Below are positions 1 through 5,812 of a stretch of DNA of 7,018 nucleotides, one piece after another. Each line of letters begins with the position of its first letter. Within the stretch, counting starts at the first letter, position 1. Source of the DNA: Phycisphaerales bacterium (lineage in GTDB: Bacteria; Planctomycetota; Phycisphaerae; Sedimentisphaerales; Anaerobacaceae). The notes under the pieces were generated by a model. The model was given only the letters and a program-made list of their open reading frames with translations, made no database searches and had not been told where the DNA came from. A program made the translations under genes and the position numbers. Location: NCBI GenBank assembly GCA_011057845.1, contig DSDB01000584.1, positions 1 to 7,018 on the forward strand, written 5' to 3'.

Positions 1-731
1 ACGAAGCTCATTTCCACGTCGATCTGGGTGAATTCGGCCTGGCGGTCGGCCCGCGGGTCCTCGTCGCGGAAACAGCGGACGATCTGAAAGTACTTGTCCA
101 TGCCGCTGACCATCAGAATCTGCTTGAACAACTGGGGCGACTGGGGCAGGGCATAGAAGGTGTTGGGCACAAGCCGGCTGGGGACGAGAAAGTCGCGGGC
201 GCCTTCGGGCGTGCTCTTGGCGAGCATGGGGGTTTCGATCTCCCAGAAGCCGAGCGGGTCGAAGTGGTCCCGGACGATCTTGGCGAGACGGTGGCGGATT
301 CGCAGTTTCTCCTGCATCCGCGGGCGGCGCAGGTCGATGTAGCGATAGGTCAGACGCGATTCTTCACCGGTCTTCTCGCCGCCGTCGATCTCGAAGGGCG
401 GGGTCTTGGCGACGTTGAGAATCTCCAGTTGCTCGACGGCGACCTCGATCTGGCCGGTGGGCAGTTTCGGGTTTTCCATGCCGTCGCGGCGTCTTTCGAC
501 CACACCTTTGGCGGCGATGACCCATTCGCAGCGCACGGTTCGGGCGAGCTTGTGGGCGTCGGGCTGGGACTGCGGGTCGAAGACAAGCTGCGTGATACCC
601 TCACGGTCCCGCAGGTCGATGAAGACGAGGTTGCCGTGGTCGCGGTAGGAGTGGACCCAGCCGGCCAGCGCGACGGTCTTGCCGGCGTCTTCGAGTCTTA
701 ACTGACCACAGTTGACGGTTCTCTTGAGCAT
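1..731 (-). CDS. aspS: Aspartyl-tRNA synthetase, N-terminal part (runs off the left edge)
   Basis: Class II aminoacyl-tRNA synthetase that charges tRNA-Asp with aspartate in the cytoplasm. I translated the minus strand from the ATG at 731-729; 243 complete codons are visible and the rest lies beyond base 1. Residues about 20-55 form the anticodon-binding OB fold (GWVHSYRDHGNLVFIDLRDR). Residues 126-137 carry the conserved LTYRYIDLRRPR entry to the catalytic domain. Residues 173-186 (STPEGARDFLVPSR) and 195-204 (LPQSPQLFKQ) form the aspartate pocket. Residues 216-243 are class II motif 2, with RCFRDED and then EFTQIDVEMSF. The insertion domain and motif 3 would lie outside the window. The start is supported by AGGA six bases upstream of the ATG. 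A candidate promoter lies about 100 bases upstream, so the gene is probably transcribed on its own rather than from the methyltransferase gene. Whether it is discriminating or also charges tRNA-Asn cannot be judged here. Identity is near certain. Confidence 0.97.
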   Translation of the reverse strand, partial: MLKRTVNCGQLRLEDAGKTVALAGWVHSYRDHGNLVFIDLRDREGITQLVFDPQSQPDAHKLARTVRCEWVIAAKGVVERRRDGMENPKLPTGQIEVAVEQLEILNVAKTPPFEIDGGEKTGEESRLTYRYIDLRRPRMQEKLRIRHRLAKIVRDHFDPLGFWEIETPMLAKSTPEGARDFLVPSRLVPNTFYALPQSPQLFKQILMVSGMDKYFQIVRCFRDEDPRADRQAEFTQIDVEMSF

Positions 732-748
732 CTGCAATCCTGGTTAAA

Positions 749-763
749 GCCTTATTTCAAGGC
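749..763 (-). promoter_or_regulatory. Small hairpin in the aspS leader, just upstream of the ribosome binding site
   Basis: The minus strand reads GCCTT-GAAAT-AAGGC, a perfect 5-base-pair stem with a 5-base loop, followed by TTT and, a few bases on, the AGGA ribosome binding site of aspS. The position inside a predicted leader of about 89 bases makes a modest effect on translation or transcription possible. I see no T-box specificity loop or antiterminator sequence, and the T run is too short for a convincing attenuator. A second GC hairpin (CGCCC-CGC-GGGCG, 778-790) lies further upstream in the same leader. Function is inferred only. Confidence 0.25.
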
Positions 764-826
764 AACTTACGACACATCGCCCCGCGGGCGCACGTCGGTT
801 GCCGCCGTCCTGCAATGAAACTGTTA

Positions 827-855
827 AACATACCGAAATGGGGCTGGTTCGTCAA
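827..855 (-). promoter_or_regulatory. Candidate sigma70-type promoter for aspS
   Basis: On the minus strand there is TTGACG (855-850), a 17-base spacer, and TATGTT (832-827). The -35 box matches the consensus at five of six positions, the -10 box at four of six, and the spacing is ideal. It lies in the gap between the methyltransferase stop and the aspS start and points toward aspS, giving a predicted transcript start near 820 and a leader of roughly 89 bases. The spacing matches the two exact-consensus promoters at 4221-4249 and 4296-4324, which supports this organism using sigma70-type boxes 17 bases apart. Confidence 0.55.
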
Positions 856-886
856 TATGGGGCCGCGATATTGGGGCCCTGGTCCC

Positions 887-1474
887 TCAAGGGCGTGTGG
901 CGCCCAACAGAACGGTGCGGGCGGATCGGATGACCGGTTGCCCGACGATCTCGAAACCGACCTGGCGGGCGGTTTCGACGGTGCGGTCGAAATCGGCGGC
1001 CCTGACGTGCATTCGGGGTTCGGCCAGGAGGAGCCGGCCGTCGGGTTTGAGGGCATCGCGGATTTCACTGAAAAACCGACCCTGGTCGGACACCTCGTGG
1101 GCAACGAAGACCGACAGGGCGATGTTGATAGTCCGGTGAAGGTCGTCTATCCGCAACGAATCGGCCGTGCAGAGTCGCCGCTCGATTCTATCCGCCAGGC
1201 CCGCGCGGGCGGCCCGCCGCGCCAGTATGTCAAGAAAGCGCTGTCGCAGGTCCACGCAGATGACCCGGCCCCGCGGCCCGGCCAACCGGGCTGCCTCGAG
1301 ACTGAAAAAACCCATGGCGCATCCGACATCGAGGACCGTATCGCCCGGCCGGACCAAAGGGCCGAGGATGCGGCGCGGGGACTGGGCCCAGTAGCGAAGG
1401 GGGTTAAGCAGGATGTATCCGGCCCAGAAGGAGCATTGATGACAGGCCATTACCGCCGAGCTCATCCAAATCAT
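887..1474 (-). CDS. Class I SAM-dependent methyltransferase, small, substrate unknown
   Basis: A 195-residue Rossmann-fold methyltransferase using S-adenosylmethionine. Motif I is clear at residues 47-56 (VLDVGCAMGF), the acidic residue that usually binds the SAM ribose is D75 in VICVDLR, and the strand-4 region is LSVFVAHEVSD (about 120-130), followed by LKPDGRLLLAEP (142-153). The N-terminal segment ACHQCSFWAGYILLNPLR, ahead of motif I, resembles a conserved Cys/Trp-rich N-terminus I associate with a family of small bacterial methyltransferases of unknown substrate. The start is uncertain: ATG codons occur at residues 1, 4 and 9, none with a strong ribosome binding site; an in-frame stop just upstream of residue 1 limits the choice. 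It is codirectional with aspS, 155 bases upstream, but aspS seems to have its own promoter. The methyltransferase class is secure; the substrate (small molecule, lipid or other) cannot be told. Confidence 0.88.
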   Translation of the reverse strand: MIWMSSAVMACHQCSFWAGYILLNPLRYWAQSPRRILGPLVRPGDTVLDVGCAMGFFSLEAARLAGPRGRVICVDLRQRFLDILARRAARAGLADRIERRLCTADSLRIDDLHRTINIALSVFVAHEVSDQGRFFSEIRDALKPDGRLLLAEPRMHVRAADFDRTVETARQVGFEIVGQPVIRSARTVLLGATRP

Positions 1475-1683
1475 CTGTTGTGCGGGCCGGCCGGGTCATG
1501 GCGCCCCGAGCCTGCAACGCCCGTATGAAACCGAGTGTATCTCATTGCGCCGGGTTACGCCAGTTGTCGGATGCGTATATCGCGGGGCGAACTCCGTGGT
1601 CGTCTCATACGTACAGAATGGTGAGCACACGTGGGCTGGGGTTCACTTCTCTCCTCTCTCTCCCTACCTCAGCCCATTGCCAA

Positions 1684-1711
1684 AGGGGTCCGGTACATTT
1701 TTTCCGCCCCT
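1684..1711 (-). terminator. Bulged hairpin downstream of the 246-residue gene: weak terminator or REP-like remnant
   Basis: On the plus strand AGGGG-TC-CGG, a 10-base T-rich loop, and CCG-CCCCT form an 8-base-pair stem with a 2-base bulge. It begins 15 bases after the stop codon of the minus-strand gene ending at 1727, where a terminator would be expected. On the minus strand the stem is followed by only two or three T residues, so it is not a strong intrinsic terminator. The GGGGTC...GGTACATTTTTT wording also recalls short palindromic elements scattered by Y1 (RAYT-type) transposases. The remainder of the 1475-1726 spacer holds a pyrimidine-rich stretch at 1646-1670 and no gene that I can support. 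Confidence 0.3.
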
Positions 1712-1726
1712 ATCCGCGGTGACGGC

Positions 1727-2467
1727 TCAGTCGCTTGCGTTGAGGAAGTCGAGCAGTTCGGCGGCGATGTAGTTGCGGGCGAAAACGAGGATGTCGTCGG
1801 CCTGGTCGCTGGGCAGGTCGTTGCTGAGTTGGCGGTTGTTGATGTCGACGTTGACGATGACGCCGAATCGAGTCAAGCCGGCGCCGCCTTGCGGACCGGC
1901 GGGTGGGCGGACGAAGGTCGGTCGGATCTGGAGGTTGACGTTCTTGTCCTCGGTGGGCATTTCGAGCTGGAGGCTGAGGTTGACGACCTTCGCCCGCCAG
2001 GCGCTGTCGGCCAGTCGGGCGGCGACCAGGGCGGTCGAGTCGAGGACGCCGGTGTCGAAGACGAGTTCGTGTACGACGCCCAGGCGTGTGACTTTCTGTT
2101 CCAGAAAGCGGCTCTTGAGTTCGCCGAGGGCGTCGCGAAACACGGCGTCGGTATCGCCGACGTTGATGTCCTGAATGGCATCGACGAAGAGGCGTCTTGG
2201 GAAGGCGAAAATGGGCCCGCGCGGGCTCAGGACAAAGGTGGGGAACTGGGCCTTCTTGCCGGCGGCCAGTGGGAAGCTCTTCTGGATGCTGAGCTGGCTG
2301 GGCCCCGACAGGAGGGTATCGAAGAGGTTGGGAAAGGTTTCGATGAGCCAGTTGCAGTAATCCTGCAGGGCGGAGCGGTGCTGCGCCGGGGCCAAGGTTG
2401 GCCGCAGGTCAAGCCCGTACCGGACGACGTGCTGTGATATGTTCTCTTTGGCGTATGTGTATTCCAT
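1727..2467 (-). CDS. Conserved-looking hypothetical protein downstream of the terminase gene
   Basis: I do not recognise the family. The predicted 246-residue soluble protein starts MEYTYAKENISQ and has no signal peptide or membrane segment and one cysteine (C38). The N-terminal half looks helical (ALQDYCNWLIETFPNLFDTLL, about 33-53) and then alternates strands and helices (FPTFVLSPRGPIFAFP, about 75-90; DALGELKSRFLEQKV, about 102-116). A second part has two strand-like stretches (NVNLQIRPTFV, 156-166, and FGVIVNVDINNR, 181-192) separated by a Pro/Gly-rich linker, then a final long helix rich in acidic and aliphatic residues to the C-terminus. The frame stays open upstream to an ATG at 2626, but that extension crosses a simple repeat and two hairpins and reads like untranslated sequence, so I prefer the ATG at 2467, although it lacks a clear ribosome binding site. 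It follows the terminase gene in the same direction with no obvious promoter between, suggesting cotranscription. Confidence 0.75.
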   Translation of the reverse strand: MEYTYAKENISQHVVRYGLDLRPTLAPAQHRSALQDYCNWLIETFPNLFDTLLSGPSQLSIQKSFPLAAGKKAQFPTFVLSPRGPIFAFPRRLFVDAIQDINVGDTDAVFRDALGELKSRFLEQKVTRLGVVHELVFDTGVLDSTALVAARLADSAWRAKVVNLSLQLEMPTEDKNVNLQIRPTFVRPPAGPQGGAGLTRFGVIVNVDINNRQLSNDLPSDQADDILVFARNYIAAELLDFLNASD

Positions 2468-2470
2468 GTG

Positions 2471-2511
2471 AAAACGCAAAACCCAAAACGCAAGACCACA
2501 ATGCAAAACTG
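2471..2511. repeat. Degenerate A/C-rich heptamer tandem repeat upstream of the 246-residue gene
   Basis: The plus strand reads as successive units AAAACGC, AAAACCC, AAAACGC, AAGACCA, then a short CAATGC and AAAACTG: about six copies of a 7-base motif close to AAAACGC. The tract ends three bases upstream of the preferred start codon of the minus-strand gene, so it would lie in that gene's leader as a GTTTTGC-like run. The low complexity contrasts sharply with the GC-rich coding sequence on either side. Origin by replication slippage is the simplest explanation; a dispersed repeat is possible. Confidence 0.6.
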
Positions 2512-2540
2512 TAACCGATACTCGCGCCGCGCACAAGCAC

Positions 2541-2560
2541 CGGCTTGGGTTTTCAAGCCG
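2541..2560. repeat. Perfect inverted repeat (7 bp stem, 6-base loop)
   Basis: CGGCTTG at 2541-2547 is the exact reverse complement of CAAGCCG at 2554-2560, with loop GGTTTT between them. It lies in the spacer between the terminase gene and the 246-residue gene. There is no T run after it on the minus strand, so it is not a typical terminator. It could shape the intergenic part of a shared transcript or be part of a dispersed element. Confidence 0.55.
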
Positions 2561-2574
2561 TAACGTTGCCCTGA

Positions 2575-2600
2575 CCATCCCTTCGGAAGGCAAGGGATGG
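2575..2600. repeat. Perfect inverted repeat (9 bp stem, 8-base loop) after the terminase gene
   Basis: CCATCCCTT at 2575-2583 pairs exactly with AAGGGATGG at 2592-2600 around the loop CGGAAGGC. It begins about 46 bases after the terminase stop codon on the minus strand. A terminator role is possible by position, but no T tract follows on the minus strand, so partial termination or transcript-end protection is only a guess. It lies inside the long open upstream extension of the 246-residue gene, which argues against that extension being translated. Confidence 0.6.
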
Positions 2601-2646
2601 GTTGGGCCCGCTTTGCATTTCGGCATTCCTGCTTGCCGGTGGCTGA

Positions 2647-4158
2647 TCAGTAGGGGCGGGCGGTGGGCGGGCGGTGTTTCTTGTAGTTGACGAAGAAGTA
2701 CCGCAGGGCGTCGATGGGGTGGTCGTGGATGCCGTCCTTGAGGGGTAGTTCGCCGGCGGCTCCCTCGCCGTGGTCGGGGTAGTGGTAACAGCGCAGGGCC
2801 TCGATCAGCCTCCGACAGCGGGGCGAGATGACCAGTCTGGAGGTTCCATCACCGGCGCGGATGGCCCGGCGGATGTGCTCGATGCCTTCAAGGATGGAAC
2901 TCCTGCAACTGCGGGCGGGGATTCCCAGGGTCCGCAGCTCGTCAATAGCGTTGGTTCCGGTAATATCGTTGGCCCCGCGTCCGGCCGGGTCGCAATAGGT
3001 TCCCGCCACGCGATTGGCCGGACACGCAGTGCGGCTCTTGATCTCGGCGGCGTGCACATCAATCGTAACGCGCCGTTTCAGATACTCGTCGATGACCCGC
3101 ACCCGGTCGTCGGCATCGACCTGAATCCACAGGCAGACGAAGGGATTGACGAAGCCGAAGTCGATGGCGCGGTAGAGCGGCAGATTGGCGTCGTATTCAA
3201 CGGGCCTGACGTGGATGTCGGGGTCGAATTCGCCGAAGACAACGTTTTCAAGCGACGGCCGCCGACAGAGCATCTCGGCCTCCCAACCGGCGCGACTGGC
3301 CCGCTGCATCTGCGTGATGCAATCGTCGATGCGCAGGTAGCCGCGGGCGTTTTTGGCCTTGCCGCCGCAGTCGGTCCAGAGCGGGCATTGCGAACACGTG
3401 CGGCCGAGGCACGGCTCGATCGTCTCCCAGACGCACCATTTGAAGAGCGGCGTGGACAGGGATTGACGCGGATCGACACGGATGGGTTCTTCGGCGCGCG
3501 AGACGATCTTCTGCATCAGGCCGTAAGGCTGGTGCATGGTGCTGATGATCTCCTGGGCGGCGAGGATGCCGTCCCTGGACTGGGTGGTGAACTGGGCGGC
3601 GGCGAAGACCTCCTCGCTGAACAGCTCCACCTCGTCGCAGCGGAGTTTCTGGACGTGGTGGCCGCGGACGCTGACCGGCGACTGGGTCAGCATCTCGACG
3701 TTCGAGCCGTTCTTGAAGCGGCAGCGGTCCTTGAGGGTCCGGCCCCGCAGCTCGTCCTCGAAGACCTCCAGGAAGCCCGTCAGATGCTCGTACATGTGCG
3801 CCGCCTGGCGGGCCGATCCGGCGAGGATGCGGACCTGGCACCTGGGCTTGAACAGGCAGTCCAGCAGCGTGGCCACGGCCGCCAGTTGGGTCTTGCCGCC
3901 GGCGCGGTTGGCCCAGACGATGGCGTCGCCGTTGACGCGCGGCGGGCGGGCGAAGTCCGTGTGGAAACTGTGCCAGAGGTAATCGAGCGGCGCGGCGTGG
4001 GCGGGACAGACGGCCCGGTCCGGGACGGCGATGCCCAATGTGTGTTGGATGTAATGGCGCAGGTCGGCTCGCGATTGGGGCGGCCGCGGCGTCTCGGCGG
4101 TTTCGACGTTGTCGCCGCCCGGCGCACGCGACCTCCGTGCAGAGGCAGGTCTGGTCAT
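2647..4158 (-). CDS. Phage-type terminase large subunit (ATPase-nuclease), apparently orphan
   Basis: A 503-residue protein with the two-domain layout of DNA-packaging terminases, which cut concatemeric DNA and pump it into proheads. ATPase domain: Walker A variant ANRAGGKT at 83-90 (catalytic K89, first glycine replaced by alanine), Walker B LRCDE at 172-176, and the coupling motif IISTMHQP at 204-211. Nuclease domain (RNase H fold): AIDFGFVNP at 331-339 (D333), VIDEYL at 355-360, TYCDPAG at 387-393 (D390), and DHPIDALRYFF at 479-489 (D483). All usual acidic metal ligands seem present, so it is probably active. Between the domains is a cysteine cluster, C250-x4-C255-x2-C258-x5-C264. The ATG at 4158 is preferred over an upstream TTG at 4197 because GGGAGAG lies seven bases before it. 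It has an exact-consensus promoter and is followed by an unrecognised gene. No portal, capsid or small terminase gene is visible here. A role outside phage packaging is possible but unproven. Confidence 0.88.
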   Translation of the reverse strand: MTRPASARRSRAPGGDNVETAETPRPPQSRADLRHYIQHTLGIAVPDRAVCPAHAAPLDYLWHSFHTDFARPPRVNGDAIVWANRAGGKTQLAAVATLLDCLFKPRCQVRILAGSARQAAHMYEHLTGFLEVFEDELRGRTLKDRCRFKNGSNVEMLTQSPVSVRGHHVQKLRCDEVELFSEEVFAAAQFTTQSRDGILAAQEIISTMHQPYGLMQKIVSRAEEPIRVDPRQSLSTPLFKWCVWETIEPCLGRTCSQCPLWTDCGGKAKNARGYLRIDDCITQMQRASRAGWEAEMLCRRPSLENVVFGEFDPDIHVRPVEYDANLPLYRAIDFGFVNPFVCLWIQVDADDRVRVIDEYLKRRVTIDVHAAEIKSRTACPANRVAGTYCDPAGRGANDITGTNAIDELRTLGIPARSCRSSILEGIEHIRRAIRAGDGTSRLVISPRCRRLIEALRCYHYPDHGEGAAGELPLKDGIHDHPIDALRYFFVNYKKHRPPTARPY

Positions 4159-4220
4159 GTGAGTTCTCTCCCGATACGTTGATGGTTCTATAAACAACCA
4201 CTATTCCAAGGGTGGGGGCA

Positions 4221-4249
4221 ATTATATCCGATCCGGCCGGCGGTGTCAA
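4221..4249 (-). promoter_or_regulatory. Exact-consensus sigma70 promoter for the terminase gene
   Basis: On the minus strand TTGACA (4249-4244) is followed by exactly 17 bases and TATAAT (4226-4221). Both hexamers are perfect. Immediately upstream of the -35 box is a T-rich stretch (minus strand TTTTTTCTTC) that could act as an UP element. The predicted transcript start is near 4214, giving a leader of about 56 bases before the terminase ATG at 4158. Confidence 0.85.
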
Positions 4250-4295
4250 GAAGAAAAAAGCGGAAATGAACGGTTCACGGATTGGACATCGGTTT

Positions 4296-4324
4296 TTGAC
4301 AGCCTGCGGCTGCGGCTCTATAAT
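4296..4324 (+). promoter_or_regulatory. Exact-consensus sigma70 promoter for rmuC
   Basis: TTGACA at 4296-4301, a 17-base spacer, and TATAAT at 4319-4324: both boxes are perfect and the spacing ideal. The spacer contains the direct repeat TGCGGC-TGCGGC. The predicted transcript start is near 4331, leaving a leader of about 34 bases before the rmuC ATG at 4365. Its -35 box is 46 bases from that of the divergent terminase promoter. Confidence 0.87.
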
Positions 4325-4335
4325 GGCCCCTGTCG

Positions 4336-4357
4336 GCCCGGTGATCGGGCTCGGAGG
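4336..4357 (+). promoter_or_regulatory. rmuC leader hairpin and ribosome binding site
   Basis: GCCCG (4336-4340) and CGGGC (4346-4350) form a 5-base-pair stem around the loop GTGAT. Two bases later comes a strong ribosome binding site, GGAGG (4353-4357), seven bases before the ATG at 4365. This site decides the rmuC start: the frame is open back to 4212, but those codons overlap the promoters and would not be transcribed from the consensus start. Any effect of the hairpin on translation is speculative. Confidence 0.6.
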
Positions 4358-4364
4358 CAGTTCC

Positions 4365-5780
4365 ATGGACTATGTGCTGGGATTCGTCATAGGAGCGGTT
4401 GTTGCCGGGGTGGTGGTCTTTGTGCTCACCCAGCGCAGGACCTCGAGGCTCGAGGAACGTCTGCGCGAGCAGACCGAGCGCCGCATCATCGCCGAGCAAA
4501 AGGCCGCTCGCGTCGAGGCGCTTGAATCGGCACTGCGGGAGAAGGATGGCGAGCTGTCCCGGGTCCGGCAGGACAACGCGGCGCTGACGACCCGGCTTGA
4601 AGAGCAGGTCAAGGCGGCGGCGAAACAGTTTGAGGACATCAACGACGCGAAGACCAGGCTCTCGGACGCCTTCAAGGCCCTCTCGGCCGAGGCCCTTCGC
4701 ACCAGCAACGAGCAGTTCCTCAAACTGGCCACGCAGAACCTCGAGAAGTACCAGCAGGGGGCCCGCAGCGACCTCGAGACCCGCCAGAAGGCCATCGACG
4801 AGCTGGTCAAGCCGCTCAAGGAATCGCTCAAGAACGTCGACGACAAGCTCGGTCTCATGGACAAGGCCCGCGTCGAGCACTTCGCCACGCTGAGCGAGCG
4901 GCTCCAGTCGCTGGCGGCCGGCGAGGCGGAACTGCGCAAGGAGACCGCCAACCTCGTCACGGCCCTTCGCCGGCCGAGCGTGCGGGGGCGATGGGGCGAG
5001 ATCCAGTTGCGGCGGGTCGTTGAGATCGCCGGCATGGTCGAGCACTGCGACTTCCTCGAGCAGCAGTCCGGCGAGACCGACGGCGTCCGCATCCGCCCGG
5101 ACATGCTGATCAACCTGCCCAACGGCCGTCAGATCGTCGTCGACTCCAAGGCCCCGCTGGAGAGCTACCTCGAATCGCTCGAAGCGCCCGACGACGAGCA
5201 GCGGACCGCCAAGCTACGAAATCACGCCCGCCTGGTCCGCACGCACATCCAGAACCTCGGGGCCAAGAGTTACTGGGCGCAGTTCCAGCCCGCCCCGGAG
5301 TTCGTTGTCCTGTTCCTGCCGGGCGAGATGTTCTTCAGCGCCGCCCTGGAGCAGGATGGCGGGCTGATCGAACTGGGCGTCGAGAAGCGGGTCATTCTCG
5401 CGACGCCCACGACGCTCATCGCGCTGCTGCGGGCGGTTGCCTACGGCTGGCAGCAGGAACAGGTCGCCAAGAATGCTCAGGCTATCAGCGACCTGGGCAA
5501 GACGCTGTACGACCGCATCCGCACGCTCGCCGAACACATGACGGCCCTGGGCAGGAACATCCATCGCGCCGCCGATTCCTACAACAGCGCGATCGCCTCG
5601 CTGGAGAGCCGGGTGCTCGTCACCGCCCGAAAATTCCAGGACCTCGGCGCGGCATCCGGCGACCCCATTCAACCGTTGGAGTCCATAGACAAGACCCCCC
5701 GCCGACTGCAATCGCCGGAATTGGAACCATCCCTTGATGAACCCCCCTGCCGGGATGCTACGCCGCCCGGCGATACATGA
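4365..5780 (+). CDS. rmuC: DNA recombination protein RmuC
   Basis: RmuC family proteins are nuclease-like, membrane-anchored proteins; in E. coli loss of rmuC raises inversion rates at short inverted repeats. The 471-residue product begins with a hydrophobic segment at residues 4-21 (VLGFVIGAVVAGVVVFVL) and positively charged residues just after it, as expected of an N-terminal anchor with the bulk in the cytoplasm. Residues about 27-200 are a long charged coiled coil. Residues about 204-428 form the conserved RmuC domain: RRPSVRGRWGEIQLRRVVE (202-220), the predicted PDDEXK-like active site IVVDSKAPLESYL (257-269, with D260 and K262), FLPGEMFFSAAL (317-328), and TPTTLIALLRAVAYGW (347-362). 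The last 40 or so residues are Pro/Ser/Asp-rich, likely disordered and not part of the domain. The start is fixed by GGAGG seven bases upstream. It is transcribed alone from its own promoter, divergent from the terminase gene and convergent with mraY. Length is normal for the family. Confidence 0.95.
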   Translation: MDYVLGFVIGAVVAGVVVFVLTQRRTSRLEERLREQTERRIIAEQKAARVEALESALREKDGELSRVRQDNAALTTRLEEQVKAAAKQFEDINDAKTRLSDAFKALSAEALRTSNEQFLKLATQNLEKYQQGARSDLETRQKAIDELVKPLKESLKNVDDKLGLMDKARVEHFATLSERLQSLAAGEAELRKETANLVTALRRPSVRGRWGEIQLRRVVEIAGMVEHCDFLEQQSGETDGVRIRPDMLINLPNGRQIVVDSKAPLESYLESLEAPDDEQRTAKLRNHARLVRTHIQNLGAKSYWAQFQPAPEFVVLFLPGEMFFSAALEQDGGLIELGVEKRVILATPTTLIALLRAVAYGWQQEQVAKNAQAISDLGKTLYDRIRTLAEHMTALGRNIHRAADSYNSAIASLESRVLVTARKFQDLGAASGDPIQPLESIDKTPRRLQSPELEPSLDEPPCRDATPPGDT

Positions 5781-5812
5781 CGCAATGCCGTCCGTCGCGG
5801 CGTCCGCGGGCG

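Noticed and set aside
815..1528. 237-codon open frame on the plus strand antisense to the methyltransferase
   Set aside because: The minus strand encodes an evident SAM-binding methyltransferase; the antisense product shows no known motif and would overlap the aspS promoter.
1500..1640. Possible tRNA or small RNA gene in the 1475-1726 spacer
   Set aside because: I looked for a T-arm and cloverleaf on both strands and found no consistent set of stems; a GAGTTCGCCCC-like stretch on the minus strand is not supported by an acceptor stem.
1631..2437. 268-codon open frame on the plus strand antisense to the 246-residue gene
   Set aside because: Composition is dominated by Gly, Ala, Val, Asp and Glu with no domain signal. 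The minus-strand frame has more natural protein composition and secondary-structure pattern, and lies behind the terminase gene in the same direction.
2770..4182. 470-codon open frame on the plus strand antisense to the terminase gene
   Set aside because: The minus strand encodes clear terminase motifs over the same bases. The plus-strand product is Gly/Ala/Asp/Val-rich without recognisable domains, typical of an antisense shadow in GC-rich DNA, and it has no promoter or ribosome binding site that I can see.
4212..4364. 51-residue N-terminal extension of RmuC
   Set aside because: The extension overlaps both promoters, and the predicted transcript start at about 4331 lies inside it. The ATG at 4365 has GGAGG seven bases upstream and gives the membrane anchor at the N-terminus as usual for RmuC.
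3248..4366. 372-codon open frame on the minus strand in another frame of the terminase gene
   Set aside because: The translation is mostly Arg, Pro, Gly and Ala, the signature of a shifted frame in GC-rich coding sequence, while the terminase frame carries all the motifs.
5781..5812. Possible terminator between the convergent rmuC and mraY genes
   Set aside because: Only short GC stems of about three or four base pairs can be drawn and there is no T run on either strand.
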